This document shows positions 32,070 through 40,106 of a DNA stretch of 64,000 nt, piece by piece. The notes below the pieces were generated by a model. That model searched no databases and was not told where the DNA came from. It worked only from the letters and a program-made list of their open reading frames with translations. Within the stretch, counting starts at the first letter, position 1. Every line of letters starts with the position of its first letter. This stretch comes from Achromobacter veterisilvae (GTDB lineage Bacteria; Pseudomonadota; Gammaproteobacteria; Burkholderiales; Burkholderiaceae_B): contig NZ_UFQC01000010.1 of the NCBI RefSeq assembly GCF_900496975.1, forward strand, positions 1 to 64,000. Direction: 5' to 3'. Made by a program: the position numbers and the translations under genes.

Positions 32070-32495
32070 ATGAACGCCATTGCCGAAGCCCCCGCCATCC
32101 TGATCACCCCGCCGCAACCCGGCGCACTCTGGCCGGAACAGGGAGGCCGCTACGTCGGGTCCTATGTCAAAGCCGGCCAGTTGCACCACGGCATCATTGC
32201 CGACGGCGTGGACACCGATATCAAGGCCTCCTTCAACAAACTGGCCGAAAGCCCGACGAACATCGGAATCAACGGATTCTCCGACTGGCGCGCGCCCGAC
32301 CAGCGGGAACTGATGTTGGCCTTCATCCACGCGCCCGACAACTTCATGCGGTCGGGCTGGGATTCGATTTACATGACCTCCACGCCCTACGGCAGCGGCC
32401 ACGTGTGGGTCGTCGATTTCGAGAGCGGCAGCGTCAGCCCCAACTACCGTTACGACGAGTGGCGTGTCCGTCCTTTCCGCAGCATCATCGCTTGA
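32070..32495 (+). CDS. DGR target protein 2 (DUF1566-like variable protein)
   Basis: 141 residues with GGAGA upstream. GFSDWRAPDQRELMLAFIHA then MTSTPYG...VWVVDFESG and EWRVRPFR show the same fold as target 1. The N-terminal half differs from target 1 apart from ALWPEQGGRYVGSYV. The variable repeat covers residues about 105-138. No secretion signal. Two targets sharing one template make a set of two displayed surfaces. Confidence 0.85.
   Translation: MNAIAEAPAILITPPQPGALWPEQGGRYVGSYVKAGQLHHGIIADGVDTDIKASFNKLAESPTNIGINGFSDWRAPDQRELMLAFIHAPDNFMRSGWDSIYMTSTPYGSGHVWVVDFESGSVSPNYRYDEWRVRPFRSIIA
32382..32481 (+). repeat. DGR variable repeat VR2
   Basis: 100 bases aligned to the template. It has ten differences, all at template adenines and mostly at other positions or bases than in VR1. 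The final 25 bases again match the template exactly. Confidence 0.93.
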
Positions 32496-32510
32496 TCCCT
32501 TTACCCCTTT

Positions 32511-32527
32511 CGCGGGCATAGCCCGCG
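32511..32527 (+). other. Hairpin 30 bases after VR2
   Basis: CGCGGGC-ATA-GCCCGCG, perfect. DGRs such as that of phage BPP-1 have a hairpin or cruciform shortly after the variable repeat that aids homing. Nothing comparable follows VR1. Confidence 0.65.
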
Positions 32528-32533
32528 CCCGGT

Positions 32534-32935
32534 ATGGCTCTCTTCACTGAACTCAACATCTATAAGACCGCCCACGAACTTTCCGTCCTGTGCAATAGGT
32601 ATGTGGCAACGATGGATAGGAACTATCGCGGCACCATCGGCGCAGATATGCGCCGGGATTGCCGTGAAATCATCCAGAGAATCCAGATCGCCAACGGCCG
32701 TTTCGGCAATGAGCGAATCGCACATATAGAGGAACTGCGCTGGGCTGTTGGTCAAGTAGAAGTAGCGGCCAGGATCTGCGCGGACCGCCGCATCCGCGCG
32801 CTGACTCCCCGCCAACAGGCCGATGTCATTCTCCTGACGCAGAGCATTGGAAAGCAGTCAACCGGGTGGAAGCAGCAAACCGAAAAAGCGCTCGCCAATC
32901 CAGTCGCCAAGGCGGCTGGGTCAATGCGCAATTGA
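32534..32935 (+). CDS. avd: DGR accessory variability protein
   Basis: 133 residues. LNIYKTAHELSVLCNRYVAT, GTIGADMRRDCREIIQRIQI and HIEELRWAVGQVEVAARICA follow the four-helix Avd pattern (S23-like fold). Avd binds the reverse transcriptase and template RNA as a barrel in BPP-1. It lies between the targets and the template repeat, as in BPP-1. Confidence 0.87.
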   Translation: MALFTELNIYKTAHELSVLCNRYVATMDRNYRGTIGADMRRDCREIIQRIQIANGRFGNERIAHIEELRWAVGQVEVAARICADRRIRALTPRQQADVILLTQSIGKQSTGWKQQTEKALANPVAKAAGSMRN

Positions 32936-33082
32936 TCTGGTCGTGCCGCTGGGCGCTTCCTCTTTGGCCGCCCACCGCCAAGCGATACAGGGATACTCGC
33001 CGGTCGTTCCGGCCGAGTCCCTCGCAGTCTTCTCGCTGATCCGGCAACGCCTTCGGCGAGACGACGTGAATAGCACGATAGG
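32936..33082 (+). other. Gene-free spacer upstream of the template repeat
   Basis: 147 bases with no gene between avd and the template. In BPP-1 the template RNA begins within the avd end and carries structured flanks. This stretch is probably the 5' flank of the DGR RNA. Confidence 0.55.
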
Positions 33083-33182
33083 ACGCCCTACGGCAGCAAC
33101 AACGTGTGGGTCGTCGATTTCGAGAACGGCAACGTCAACACCAACAACCGTAACAACGAGTGGCGTGTCCGTCCTTTCCGCA
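33083..33182 (+). repeat. DGR template repeat TR
   Basis: 100 bases matching VR1 and VR2. It is adenine-rich at codon positions that vary in the targets: in frame it reads PYGSNNVWVVDFENGNVNTN and then NRNNEWRVRPF, with AAC at every diversified site. AAC is the classic DGR codon, as changes at its adenines cannot give a stop. It ends 19 bases before the RT start. Confidence 0.93.
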
Positions 33183-33201
33183 TATCAAATCGGGTGTTGC
33201 T

Positions 33202-34308
33202 ATGGATTCAAGCTATACGTTCGCTCTGCTTTTGCAGGCCTACTACGATTGCAGGAAGCACAAGCGGAACACCGCGAGCGCCTTGAGGTTCGAACTGAAC
33301 CTTGAGCGAAACATCATCGCCTTGCACGAAGACCTGCTCAACGGTTCGTACCGACCTGGGAAATCGGTATGTTTCGCCATAACCAGACCAAAACCCCGCG
33401 AGGTGTGGGCGGCCGATTTCCCCGATCGGATTGTTCACCACCTGGTCTACAACCACCTCGCGCCCATCTTTCACCCGCGGTTCATCGCGGATTCATGCGC
33501 CTGCATTCCTGGGCGTGGAACACTCTACGCAGCGCAGCGCTTGGAAAAACACGTTCGTAGCGTGACCCAGAATTGGCGACGGCCAGCCATGTACTGCAAG
33601 ATGGACCTCGCCAATTTCTTTGTGAGCATTGACAAGCGCGCCCTGTGGCCGCTCCTTGCCAATCGCATTCCAGCAGCCTGGTGGAGAAACCTCACGCGCA
33701 CCGTGCTGTTTCACGATCCCAGGGATAGCGTGGATATACGTGGCCGGCCCTCAGTTCTGACGAAAGTCCCGCAGCATAAGCGGCTTATGACAGCGCCGAA
33801 GGACCATGGCCTGCCGATTGGAAACCTGTCCTCTCAGTTCTTCGCCAATGTGCTGCTCAACCAACTAGACCAGCATGTCAAGCACCACATCAGGGCGCGG
33901 CACTACGTGCGCTACGTGGACGACTTCGTGCTTGTGCACGAATCGAGGGATTGGATTGATGCGGCACACGATGCAATCAATGCGTTCCTTCCTGGGTTGA
34001 ACCTGGCCCTCAACCCGACGAAAACCATACGCCAGCCCGTGGCGCGCGGGGTGGATTTTGCTGGTTTTGTGGTCAAGCCCCACAGGCTTGAGGCCCGTAG
34101 GCGGACGGTGCGTCACGCGCTGCGCCGTATCGAAGCTGCGCCTGCCGATAGCCTCTACGAAACCGGGAACAGCTATCTCGGGCTTCTCCGCCACGCCGAT
34201 ACCAGACACGACCGCGCCAGGATCGCCAACGCTTTAAGAAAACGCGGTTTAACCATCAGTGTAGACCTGACGCGAGCCTTTCGGCCACGCAATATCCCCC
34301 AGGAATAA
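33202..34308 (+). CDS. DGR reverse transcriptase
   Basis: 368 residues from MDSSYTFALLLQAYYDCRKH. Motif A KMDLANFF lies near 133-140, motif B GLPIGNLSSQ near 203-212, and catalytic YVDD near 238-241. The SQ ending of motif B is the DGR mark, where retron and intron enzymes have SP. No protein domain is fused at the C terminus. It copies TR RNA with errors at adenines for transfer to the VRs. A GTG at 33160 would start inside TR, so ATG 33202 is preferred. Confidence 0.95.
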   Translation: MDSSYTFALLLQAYYDCRKHKRNTASALRFELNLERNIIALHEDLLNGSYRPGKSVCFAITRPKPREVWAADFPDRIVHHLVYNHLAPIFHPRFIADSCACIPGRGTLYAAQRLEKHVRSVTQNWRRPAMYCKMDLANFFVSIDKRALWPLLANRIPAAWWRNLTRTVLFHDPRDSVDIRGRPSVLTKVPQHKRLMTAPKDHGLPIGNLSSQFFANVLLNQLDQHVKHHIRARHYVRYVDDFVLVHESRDWIDAAHDAINAFLPGLNLALNPTKTIRQPVARGVDFAGFVVKPHRLEARRRTVRHALRRIEAAPADSLYETGNSYLGLLRHADTRHDRARIANALRKRGLTISVDLTRAFRPRNIPQE

Positions 34309-34310
34309 CC

Positions 34311-34385
34311 ATGCTTGCCATCCTCATCCGCCTCATCGAAGAACTGATGGATATCGCCAACTTCGGCAATGACATCAGCAAGTAG
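34311..34385 (+). CDS. Tiny ORF after the RT gene
   Basis: 24 residues: MLAILIRLIEELMDIANFGN then DISK. It starts two bases after the RT stop, with AGGAATAACC upstream. It reads as an amphipathic helix. It may be a translated microprotein or chance. Confidence 0.35.
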   Translation: MLAILIRLIEELMDIANFGNDISK

Positions 34386-34411
34386 CAGCACGCCTGCCCC
34401 GCCATAGGGGC

Positions 34412-34502
34412 GGCTTCGGAGAGCGGGCCGGCGCCGCAACGTCACCGGCGCTGAAAGTGACTTTCAGGAACACACCGGGCTACCGGCCCGCTCTCCGAAG
34501 CC
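34412..34502 (+). repeat. Nested inverted-repeat structure after the DGR
   Basis: An exact 20-bp stem joins 34412-34431 (starts GGCTTCGGAG) and 34483-34502 (ends CTCCGAAGCC). Inside are GCGCCG/CGGCGC (34431-34436 with 34446-34451) and CTGAAAG-TGA-CTTTCAG (34451-34467). There is no T run, so it is not a simple terminator. Confidence 0.8.
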
Positions 34503-34532
34503 AACCACCGCGCACCCCGCGCAGATCCCCCC

Positions 34533-34661
34533 ATGCCCTCAACTATCCCCGCCATCTGGTGGGGCCTGGCGCTGCTCGCCCTGGTGGCGGTGGCCCTGGT
34601 TCCCATCGGCGAACACCTCAACCGCCGCTACATCGCGGCCGATCCCTGGAGCGCCACATGA
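34533..34661 (+). CDS. Small membrane protein (42 residues)
   Basis: MPSTIPAIWWGLALLALVAV, then ALVPIGEHLNRRYIAADPW. One membrane segment near residues 8-25 and a charged tail. Its stop overlaps the next ATG (ATGA). Function unknown. Confidence 0.55.
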   Translation: MPSTIPAIWWGLALLALVAVALVPIGEHLNRRYIAADPWSAT

Positions 34662-34891
34662 ACACTATCCGCGCAAGCGCGCCCCCGGCCCGCATCCACC
34701 CCCTGGCCCTGGGCGCCAAGGTCTGCCGCAAGCTGGGCGGCCTGATCGCCCCCCGCGACCACGCGGGCAAGGGCAACTGGGACACGAACGCAGATATCCC
34801 CTGGTACGCATGGCCCGGCGCCCTCGCCTTTGCCGCGTTCTTCTTCTTTGGCCCACAGGCGCTTGGCTGGCTGGTTCGCCTCATCGTATGA
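34658..34891 (+). CDS. Small membrane protein (77 residues)
   Basis: Starts MNTIRASAPPARIHPLALGA. A C-terminal membrane segment is visible (YAWPGALAFAAFFFFGPQAL). It is coupled by 4-base overlaps to both neighbours. Function unknown. Confidence 0.55.
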   Translation: MNTIRASAPPARIHPLALGAKVCRKLGGLIAPRDHAGKGNWDTNADIPWYAWPGALAFAAFFFFGPQALGWLVRLIV

Positions 34892-35166
34892 ACGGTATCG
34901 ACTTCATAGTGCGCGACCGCGCCGGGTGGATGCCACCCGTGCCGCTGCCGCGCCGCCGCCTGCGGTGGGCTGACCCGAAGGCCGAAGCGATCAAGCCCGA
35001 AGAAATCGAATTTATCCGCTCCGCACGCGGCCGGCTCAGCACCTACGAATTGGCCCAGTGCTACGGCGTCTCCCCTCAAACCATCAGCAACATTTGGGCC
35101 GGTCGCTGTTCCGCTGGCCTCTCCCCGCGCCCTGCGCGCCCCCGAGCCAAAAGGAAGCAGAAATGA
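34888..35166 (+). CDS. Small HTH DNA-binding protein
   Basis: 92 residues from MNGIDFIVRDRAGWMPPVPL. GRLSTYELAQCYGVSPQTIS is a clear HTH, and a basic tail follows ([12 protein letters not shown]). The start overlaps the upstream stop by 4 bases. It probably regulates genes of this operon. Confidence 0.65.
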   Translation: MNGIDFIVRDRAGWMPPVPLPRRRLRWADPKAEAIKPEEIEFIRSARGRLSTYELAQCYGVSPQTISNIWAGRCSAGLSPRPARPRAKRKQK

Positions 35167-35522
35167 GCGCATTTTGCGTTTTCGGCATGACCGAGCCTAT
35201 CGCCCGCAAAGCAGCCGCGAAGGCCTGGGACAAGCACCTTGCCACGATGACCAAGGAAGTCCGCGGCTGGCTTACGGATAAGGACGAAGCCGACTGGATC
35301 GCCGTCAGGACGGAATACCTCCTGGCGAAAGCCAAACCGGTGCAGGTATCCGGTTCGTTCGACGCCCCCCAGTTCGCCAACGACTACATCAGGCTCGCCC
35401 GGCAAATGCACCGAACCTCCCGCCTGGCGGTCATGGTGCGCGGCGAGAAACAGGACGCCAAGGGCGCGCCGATCATCAGCAAAACGACCAAGAAGCCCGT
35501 CATCGGCTGGATTCCCTATTAA
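35163..35522 (+). CDS. Hypothetical phage protein
   Basis: 119 residues from [20 protein letters not shown], with [20 protein letters not shown]. Start overlaps the HTH gene stop. Proteins of this type lie near RdgC in other prophages; function unknown. Confidence 0.6.
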   Translation: MSAFCVFGMTEPIARKAAAKAWDKHLATMTKEVRGWLTDKDEADWIAVRTEYLLAKAKPVQVSGSFDAPQFANDYIRLARQMHRTSRLAVMVRGEKQDAKGAPIISKTTKKPVIGWIPY

Positions 35523-35544
35523 TTCAAACAGAAGGCTTTCCCCC

Positions 35545-36444
35545 ATGTGGTTCAAGAACCTGAAAATCTACCGCCTCTCCGCCCCCTGGTCCCTCCTGGG
35601 CGATGAATTGGAGGCCGCCCTGGGCCGCCAGGCATTCAAACCCGGCACCAATCTGGAAATGCAAAGCCTGGGCTGGATCCCCCCGCGCGAAGGCGGCGGC
35701 CTGGCCCATGTCGTGAACGGCCAGATCCTGCTGGCCCTGCGCGTGGAATCCAAGCATCTACCGGCCCGCGTCATCAACCAGACCGTCAAGGCGCGCGCCC
35801 AGGCAATCGAAGAGCAGCAGGGCTACAAGCCCGGCCGCAAGCAGATGAAGGAAATCAAGGAATGCGTGACGGACGAACTTCTGCCGCGCGCCTTCAGCGT
35901 GTACCGCGATACTCGGGTGTGGATCGACCCGCGCAACCGCTGGCTGGTGATCGACGCCGCCGCCTCGTCCAAGGCCGATGAAGTCATCGGCCTGCTGGCC
36001 AAGTGCATCGGCCCCTTCCCGCTCGAGAACCTGTACGTGGCGCAGTCGCCCGCGTCGGCGATGACCGGCTGGCTGGCCGAAGACGAGGCCCCGGTCAACT
36101 TCTCCATCGACCAGGACACCGAACTGCGCTCCTCGGGCGAAAGCGGCGCGGCCATCCGCTACGTCAAGCACTCCATCGACGCCGACGACGTGCGCCGCCA
36201 CATCCAGTCCGGCAAGCAATGCACCCGCCTGGCCATGACCTGGGCCGACCGCATCTCGTTCGTGCTGACCGAGGGCCTGGACATCAAGCGCGTCGCTCCC
36301 CTGGACGTGCTGAAGGAAGGCAACGACACCATCGCCAGCAACGACGACGAGAAATTCGATTCGGACATGGCCCTGATGACCGGCGAACTGGCAAAGCTGC
36401 TGGCCGAACTGGTCGACGCCCTGGGCGGTGAAAAGAAGATCTAG
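35545..36444 (+). CDS. rdgC: Recombination-associated protein RdgC
   Basis: 299 residues: [20 protein letters not shown], then [20 protein letters not shown] and [20 protein letters not shown]. This is a full-length RdgC match. RdgC forms DNA-encircling rings and limits RecA. A prophage copy may protect or control recombination during replication. No lambda Red genes were seen nearby. Confidence 0.93.
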   Translation: MWFKNLKIYRLSAPWSLLGDELEAALGRQAFKPGTNLEMQSLGWIPPREGGGLAHVVNGQILLALRVESKHLPARVINQTVKARAQAIEEQQGYKPGRKQMKEIKECVTDELLPRAFSVYRDTRVWIDPRNRWLVIDAAASSKADEVIGLLAKCIGPFPLENLYVAQSPASAMTGWLAEDEAPVNFSIDQDTELRSSGESGAAIRYVKHSIDADDVRRHIQSGKQCTRLAMTWADRISFVLTEGLDIKRVAPLDVLKEGNDTIASNDDEKFDSDMALMTGELAKLLAELVDALGGEKKI

Positions 36445-36683
36445 CCACCCTTGTGCAGGGGTAAGCCGTCGATGAACGCCTTGCCCCGGACCTCGCCGTC
36501 CTCATAGGCCGAATCAGGATCCGGGAATGGCATGCCGTTCCCCACTTCTGCCCAGTCCGTTCCTTGTGGTTGCACCGTTACGTGCGCCCGCCACAGCCCC
36601 GACAGGGATCCCGGCGTCTCCCCAGTGATCTCATGTACTCGGACATATACACGGCAACCCCGGTATTCGAATTCTTTATCCAT
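36441..36683 (-). CDS. Antisense-oriented small protein (DUF6566-like)
   Basis: 80 residues on the minus strand. [20 protein letters not shown] then [13 protein letters not shown] resembles DUF6566-type proteins. GGAGGGGCC precedes the ATG. It overlaps the RdgC end by 4 bases and faces the plus-strand operon, so it has its own promoter, perhaps active in the lysogen. Confidence 0.6.
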   Translation of the reverse strand: MDKEFEYRGCRVYVRVHEITGETPGSLSGLWRAHVTVQPQGTDWAEVGNGMPFPDPDSAYEDGEVRGKAFIDGLPLHKGG

Positions 36684-36731
36684 GGCCCCTCCGTAGTAGG
36701 TGCCCAAATCGTACCCCAACGAGGTATCCCC

Positions 36732-37736
36732 GTGACCGACCAACCCACCGCCCCCGTTTCGTTCCGGCAGAAGATCCTGTCCAAGGAAATCAAGCGCGCC
36801 CACGCCATGCAGGTCCGCTACGAGGATCTGCACGTCGAACCCGACTTCAACCTGCGTACCCCTATCGAACTCCTGGAAGGCGAGGAACGCGAAGCCGCCG
36901 AGGAAGACGACAAAGCGCTGTTTGAACACATCATGGCCGGCGGCAAGGTTCCACCGCTGGAGGTCCGCCCCCGCCCCGGCGTAGGCGTGTGGATCGTGGA
37001 CGGTCACCGCCGCCATGAACAGATAGGCCGAGCAATCGCAGCCGGCGCGCCGCTCCAGGACGAGGATGGCATCGTCTGGATTGACGTTGTGGCATTCGTG
37101 GGCAACGACGCCGAACGAACCGCCCGCGTTATCAGCAGCGCCAAGGGCCGCCACCTCCGCCCGCTTGAAATCGCTTTCGGCTACGCCAAGCTGGCCGGCT
37201 TCAGGTGGGACAACGACCGCATCGCACGCCTGGACCAGGTGTCGCCGCAGTGGGTCGCAAAGATGCTCACCCTCGCCCATGCCAACAGCGATGTACACGC
37301 CCTGGTGCGCTCCGGCGCGGCCAAAGCCTCCACCGCCATCGAAGCAATCGCCAAGCATGGCGAAGCCGCCGGCACCTTCCTGCAAGCCCAGCTTGAAAAG
37401 GCCAAGGCTGCCGGCAAATCCAGGGTGACGCCCAGCAGCATCCACGGTCGTGTCCTGCCCCGCAAAGTCGTCTCCCCGCTCATCATCGGCGTGGACAAGT
37501 TCATGGGCGGGCTGACGGCTAAACAGCGCGTCATCCTGCTGGACACGCTAGAGGGGCGCGTAGCGGACGGAACCATCACGGTAAACGCCAACGATCTCCT
37601 GGATCTGTTCCAGGCGCACGGCGCCGTGGAAACTGTCCGCGCCAAACGCGCCGAGAAGGCCGCCAAGGAAGCGCAGCAAGCCGCCCTCGATACACAAGCC
37701 CCTATCGACCTCGCGCAGGAGGAGGCCACCGCATGA
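36732..37736 (+). CDS. ParB-like nuclease-domain protein
   Basis: 334 residues with a GTG start after GAGGT. LEVRPRPGVGVWIVDGHRRH is the ParB N-terminal core with GHRR. LEIAFGYAKLAGFRWDNDRI and VSPQWVAKMLTLAHANSDVH are the central HTH. Such proteins occur in phages near replication or recombination genes and need not partition DNA. It overlaps the next gene by 4 bases. Confidence 0.85.
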   Translation: MTDQPTAPVSFRQKILSKEIKRAHAMQVRYEDLHVEPDFNLRTPIELLEGEEREAAEEDDKALFEHIMAGGKVPPLEVRPRPGVGVWIVDGHRRHEQIGRAIAAGAPLQDEDGIVWIDVVAFVGNDAERTARVISSAKGRHLRPLEIAFGYAKLAGFRWDNDRIARLDQVSPQWVAKMLTLAHANSDVHALVRSGAAKASTAIEAIAKHGEAAGTFLQAQLEKAKAAGKSRVTPSSIHGRVLPRKVVSPLIIGVDKFMGGLTAKQRVILLDTLEGRVADGTITVNANDLLDLFQAHGAVETVRAKRAEKAAKEAQQAALDTQAPIDLAQEEATA

Positions 37737-38203
37737 ACGCCACACACAACACAGCCCGCCAGATCCTCGGCTGGTACTGCGAAGGGTCCTTCCCCGCCCT
37801 CTTCACCGATTCCGTGGCCGTGGCAAAGCGATGGTTGGAACACGGTCACAAGGTGTGCGAAGTCATCCGCAGCACCGATATCGCTCCAACTGCGGGCGAT
37901 GCACTGACCGATGCCGCGCGCGACGTGCTGGCCGAGCGCCAGCGCCAGATCAGCGCCGAGGGCTGGACGCCGGAGCATGATGACAACAACACCGCCGAGC
38001 AGTTGGCACTTGCGGCAGTGTGCTACGCGCTCCCCCAGGGCGACTACACAATCCCCGATCCGCCCGAATTCTGGCCGTGGGACGTCGCATGGTGGAAGCC
38101 CGGGGATCGCCGCCGTGAACTCATCAAAGCCGGAGCCCTGGTCCTGGCCGAGATTGAGCGCCTGGACCGCGCCGCCATTGCCGCCCGGCAGGGAGGCAAT
38201 TAA
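37733..38203 (+). CDS. Phage protein with DVLAERQRQ domain
   Basis: 156 residues. The second half, AARDVLAERQRQISAEGWTP then EHDDNNTAEQLALAAVCYAL, is a domain found in many phage proteins of unknown function. The first 45 residues look separate (WYCEGSFPALFTDSVAVAKR). Confidence 0.7.
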   Translation: MNATHNTARQILGWYCEGSFPALFTDSVAVAKRWLEHGHKVCEVIRSTDIAPTAGDALTDAARDVLAERQRQISAEGWTPEHDDNNTAEQLALAAVCYALPQGDYTIPDPPEFWPWDVAWWKPGDRRRELIKAGALVLAEIERLDRAAIAARQGGN

Positions 38204-38745
38204 TGCGCCGCTTCCTATTCACTTACTGGACGCTCCCCCTCTCAATCGTCGCATGGACTTCATGCGCCATCGCAGCGGCGATCCTACAACAGCCGATCCA
38301 CGCCAGCGTGGCCCTTGCCGCCCTCATCTGCGTATGTGCCCTCACCCGGCACACCTGGAGGCAATTCATGCTCAACACTCGACTCCCCGCAGTCTCCAAC
38401 GCGCCCCCGATCCAGGCCGCCCCCGTCCAACGCGACAGCGACGGCTACTGGACGCACCCGGCACACCCCGCTTTCGGTGAGGACCAGGACGAGCAAGCGA
38501 GCGCCTGGTTCGCGGCACAGCAGTTGGAATATCACGTCGCCTATCTGGAAAGTGAACCCGAGGACCACCCCGCAGCCTTGGCGTACTGGAGCGATGCCGG
38601 CGATTCCAACATCAGCACCTGGGAACCGCCCCGCCCCGAGGGCGAAGGCTGGTTTGTCCTGTCCATCCACGACACCGAAGACTGGGGGCCGGTCTGCGTC
38701 TGGGTCCGCCGCGCCGCCCAGCAGGGCAAAGGCGGTGAGGCATGA
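38203..38745 (+). CDS. Hypothetical phage protein with N-terminal membrane segments
   Basis: 180 residues. Two hydrophobic segments at about 8-25 and 30-48, then a soluble part (DGYWTHPAHPAFGEDQDEQA; GWFVLSIHDTEDWGPVCVW). An internal ATG at MLNTRLPAVSN would give only the soluble part. Coupled to its neighbours by 1-4 base overlaps. Confidence 0.6.
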   Translation: MRRFLFTYWTLPLSIVAWTSCAIAAAILQQPIHASVALAALICVCALTRHTWRQFMLNTRLPAVSNAPPIQAAPVQRDSDGYWTHPAHPAFGEDQDEQASAWFAAQQLEYHVAYLESEPEDHPAALAYWSDAGDSNISTWEPPRPEGEGWFVLSIHDTEDWGPVCVWVRRAAQQGKGGEA

Positions 38746-39122
38746 CAAACGGCCTCGATGTCCTCAACGAGTTCACGAAGGAGGAAATCATCGCCTTCGT
38801 GCGTGAAAAGGGGTTCTTCCTGCGCATCAGTCGCCGAGACCTGCTTTTCATCCGCTGGAAGACTGCTAGCGAGAAGCTGATGGCCGACTTCGATGCGGAG
38901 CTTGCCCGCTGGGCAACTGACAAACCCGACTTCGCGAAGCGCGACGCCCTGGCCGTCCAATGTAACGCGACCACCGACATCCAAGAAAAGATCCGGCTGC
39001 TGCGCGAGATCGAACCCTACGACAAAGCTCTGCACGACCACCTGATGCGAACAAGAAAGCTGGACGCCCGGCAGAAGGCGGTTGACCGCATGTATCGCGA
39101 CATTGAAAGGGAGGCAGCATGA
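38742..39122 (+). CDS. Hypothetical helical phage protein
   Basis: 126 residues, charged and helical: MTNGLDVLNEFTKEEIIAFV then KIRLLREIEPYDKALHDHLM. Coiled-coil-like. No family recognised. Overlaps both neighbours by 4 bases. Confidence 0.6.
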   Translation: MTNGLDVLNEFTKEEIIAFVREKGFFLRISRRDLLFIRWKTASEKLMADFDAELARWATDKPDFAKRDALAVQCNATTDIQEKIRLLREIEPYDKALHDHLMRTRKLDARQKAVDRMYRDIEREAA

Positions 39123-39493
39123 AGCGCATGACGCTAGAGGAGTTCCAGGCCGCTTGCGTGGCCCAGGCGCCCAGTAGCGAGTTGACTACCGTGAAGTGCC
39201 CGATGTGCGGCACGTTGCAGAACGGACTTGACTTCATAGCGGCCGGCGCGGGTAAGGGTTGGGGCGACGTGGCGCGGTATGTCGGCGTTGACTGCGTCGG
39301 GCGCTTCACGGGCGCAGGATCGCCCCGAAAGGAACCCGACGGCCGGTCCTGCAACTGGAGCCTGGGCGGGCTGTTCAAGACCCACCGAATGGTGGTGGTG
39401 ACGCCCGACGGCATCGAGCATCCCCATTTCGAGCTAGCAACCCCCGCGGAAGCGGCGGCGCATCACGCCACCCAGGGCAAAGGAGACGCCTGA
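39119..39493 (+). CDS. Phage protein with CxxC motif
   Basis: 124 residues. MTLEEFQAACVAQAPSSELT then VKCPMCGTLQNGLDFIAAGA is a conserved phage pattern (VKCPMCxTxQ). GCFTG-type glycine-rich sequence follows. Function unknown. Confidence 0.65.
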   Translation: MKRMTLEEFQAACVAQAPSSELTTVKCPMCGTLQNGLDFIAAGAGKGWGDVARYVGVDCVGRFTGAGSPRKEPDGRSCNWSLGGLFKTHRMVVVTPDGIEHPHFELATPAEAAAHHATQGKGDA

Positions 39494-39696
39494 TGGCTAC
39501 CGACCGCCAACCGTACAAGCGCCAGGCGCGCGACGAATACGACATGAACCTGCCCGAAGGCAAGACCTGCGGCGACTGCGTGCACTTCCGCCGCTGCAAT
39601 GGGATCTACGGCCTCATCGCCGCTGATGAGGTCTGCGATTGGACGCCGTCGCGGTTCAGGCTGAGCGCCGCCATTTCTAGCGAGGGCGGGAGGTGA
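39493..39696 (+). CDS. Small Cys-rich phage protein
   Basis: 67 residues: NLPEGKTCGDCVHFRRCNGI then DEVCDWTPSRF. Four Cys suggest a metal knot; many phages carry such short proteins. Function unknown. Confidence 0.65.
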   Translation: MATDRQPYKRQARDEYDMNLPEGKTCGDCVHFRRCNGIYGLIAADEVCDWTPSRFRLSAAISSEGGR

Positions 39697-39716
39697 GTAT
39701 GGGAACGCTGACTCAA

Positions 39717-40061
39717 CTAACGGGAAATGCCTGTCACCTTTGAAGCCCAGCTCATATTCAGGTGATCGCTATCCCGCAGAAGCCTCGCCTTCTCCTGCAT
39801 CAACGCGGCGAACGCTGGGTTCGTGTGGTCGGATTTCGCCACGGGACTCATCACAATTTTGTCAATGTCGATTTCGATGGCTTCGAGGCGATCATTTATG
39901 AGCTTGCTCTGCAAGAAATAATTCGCCTCTTCGACGCTGGTTACGGTCGACGGTATCAAGCCTCTCTCGATCGCATCACGCAGAGATTCCAAAGTTCCCA
40001 CATCACCCCCATTTTGCACGGCCATTTCCCTCTCCTTGATGAGATTAATAACGCTGATCAT
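39717..40061 (-). CDS. Antisense-oriented phage protein
   Basis: 114 residues on the minus strand from MISVINLIKEREMAVQNGGD, with GGAGCGCTGAT upstream. Protein-like composition: VEEANYFLQSKLINDRLEAI. It is the second gene facing against the operon, so probably has its own promoter and may be expressed in the lysogen. Confidence 0.6.
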   Translation of the reverse strand: MISVINLIKEREMAVQNGGDVGTLESLRDAIERGLIPSTVTSVEEANYFLQSKLINDRLEAIEIDIDKIVMSPVAKSDHTNPAFAALMQEKARLLRDSDHLNMSWASKVTGISR

Positions 40062-40106
40062 ATCAGCGCTCCTCAATGGGCATCATCTTCGCTATTAGGA
40101 ATCAGC

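Noticed and set aside
33160-33201. GTG start for the RT inside the template repeat
   Set aside because: It would tie the RT N terminus to TR sequence; ATG at 33202 gives the normal family start.
34308-34460. A group II intron or retron end near the RT
   Set aside because: The RT has the DGR SQ motif, a matching TR/VR set and Avd; no intron domain V or msr/msd layout is seen.
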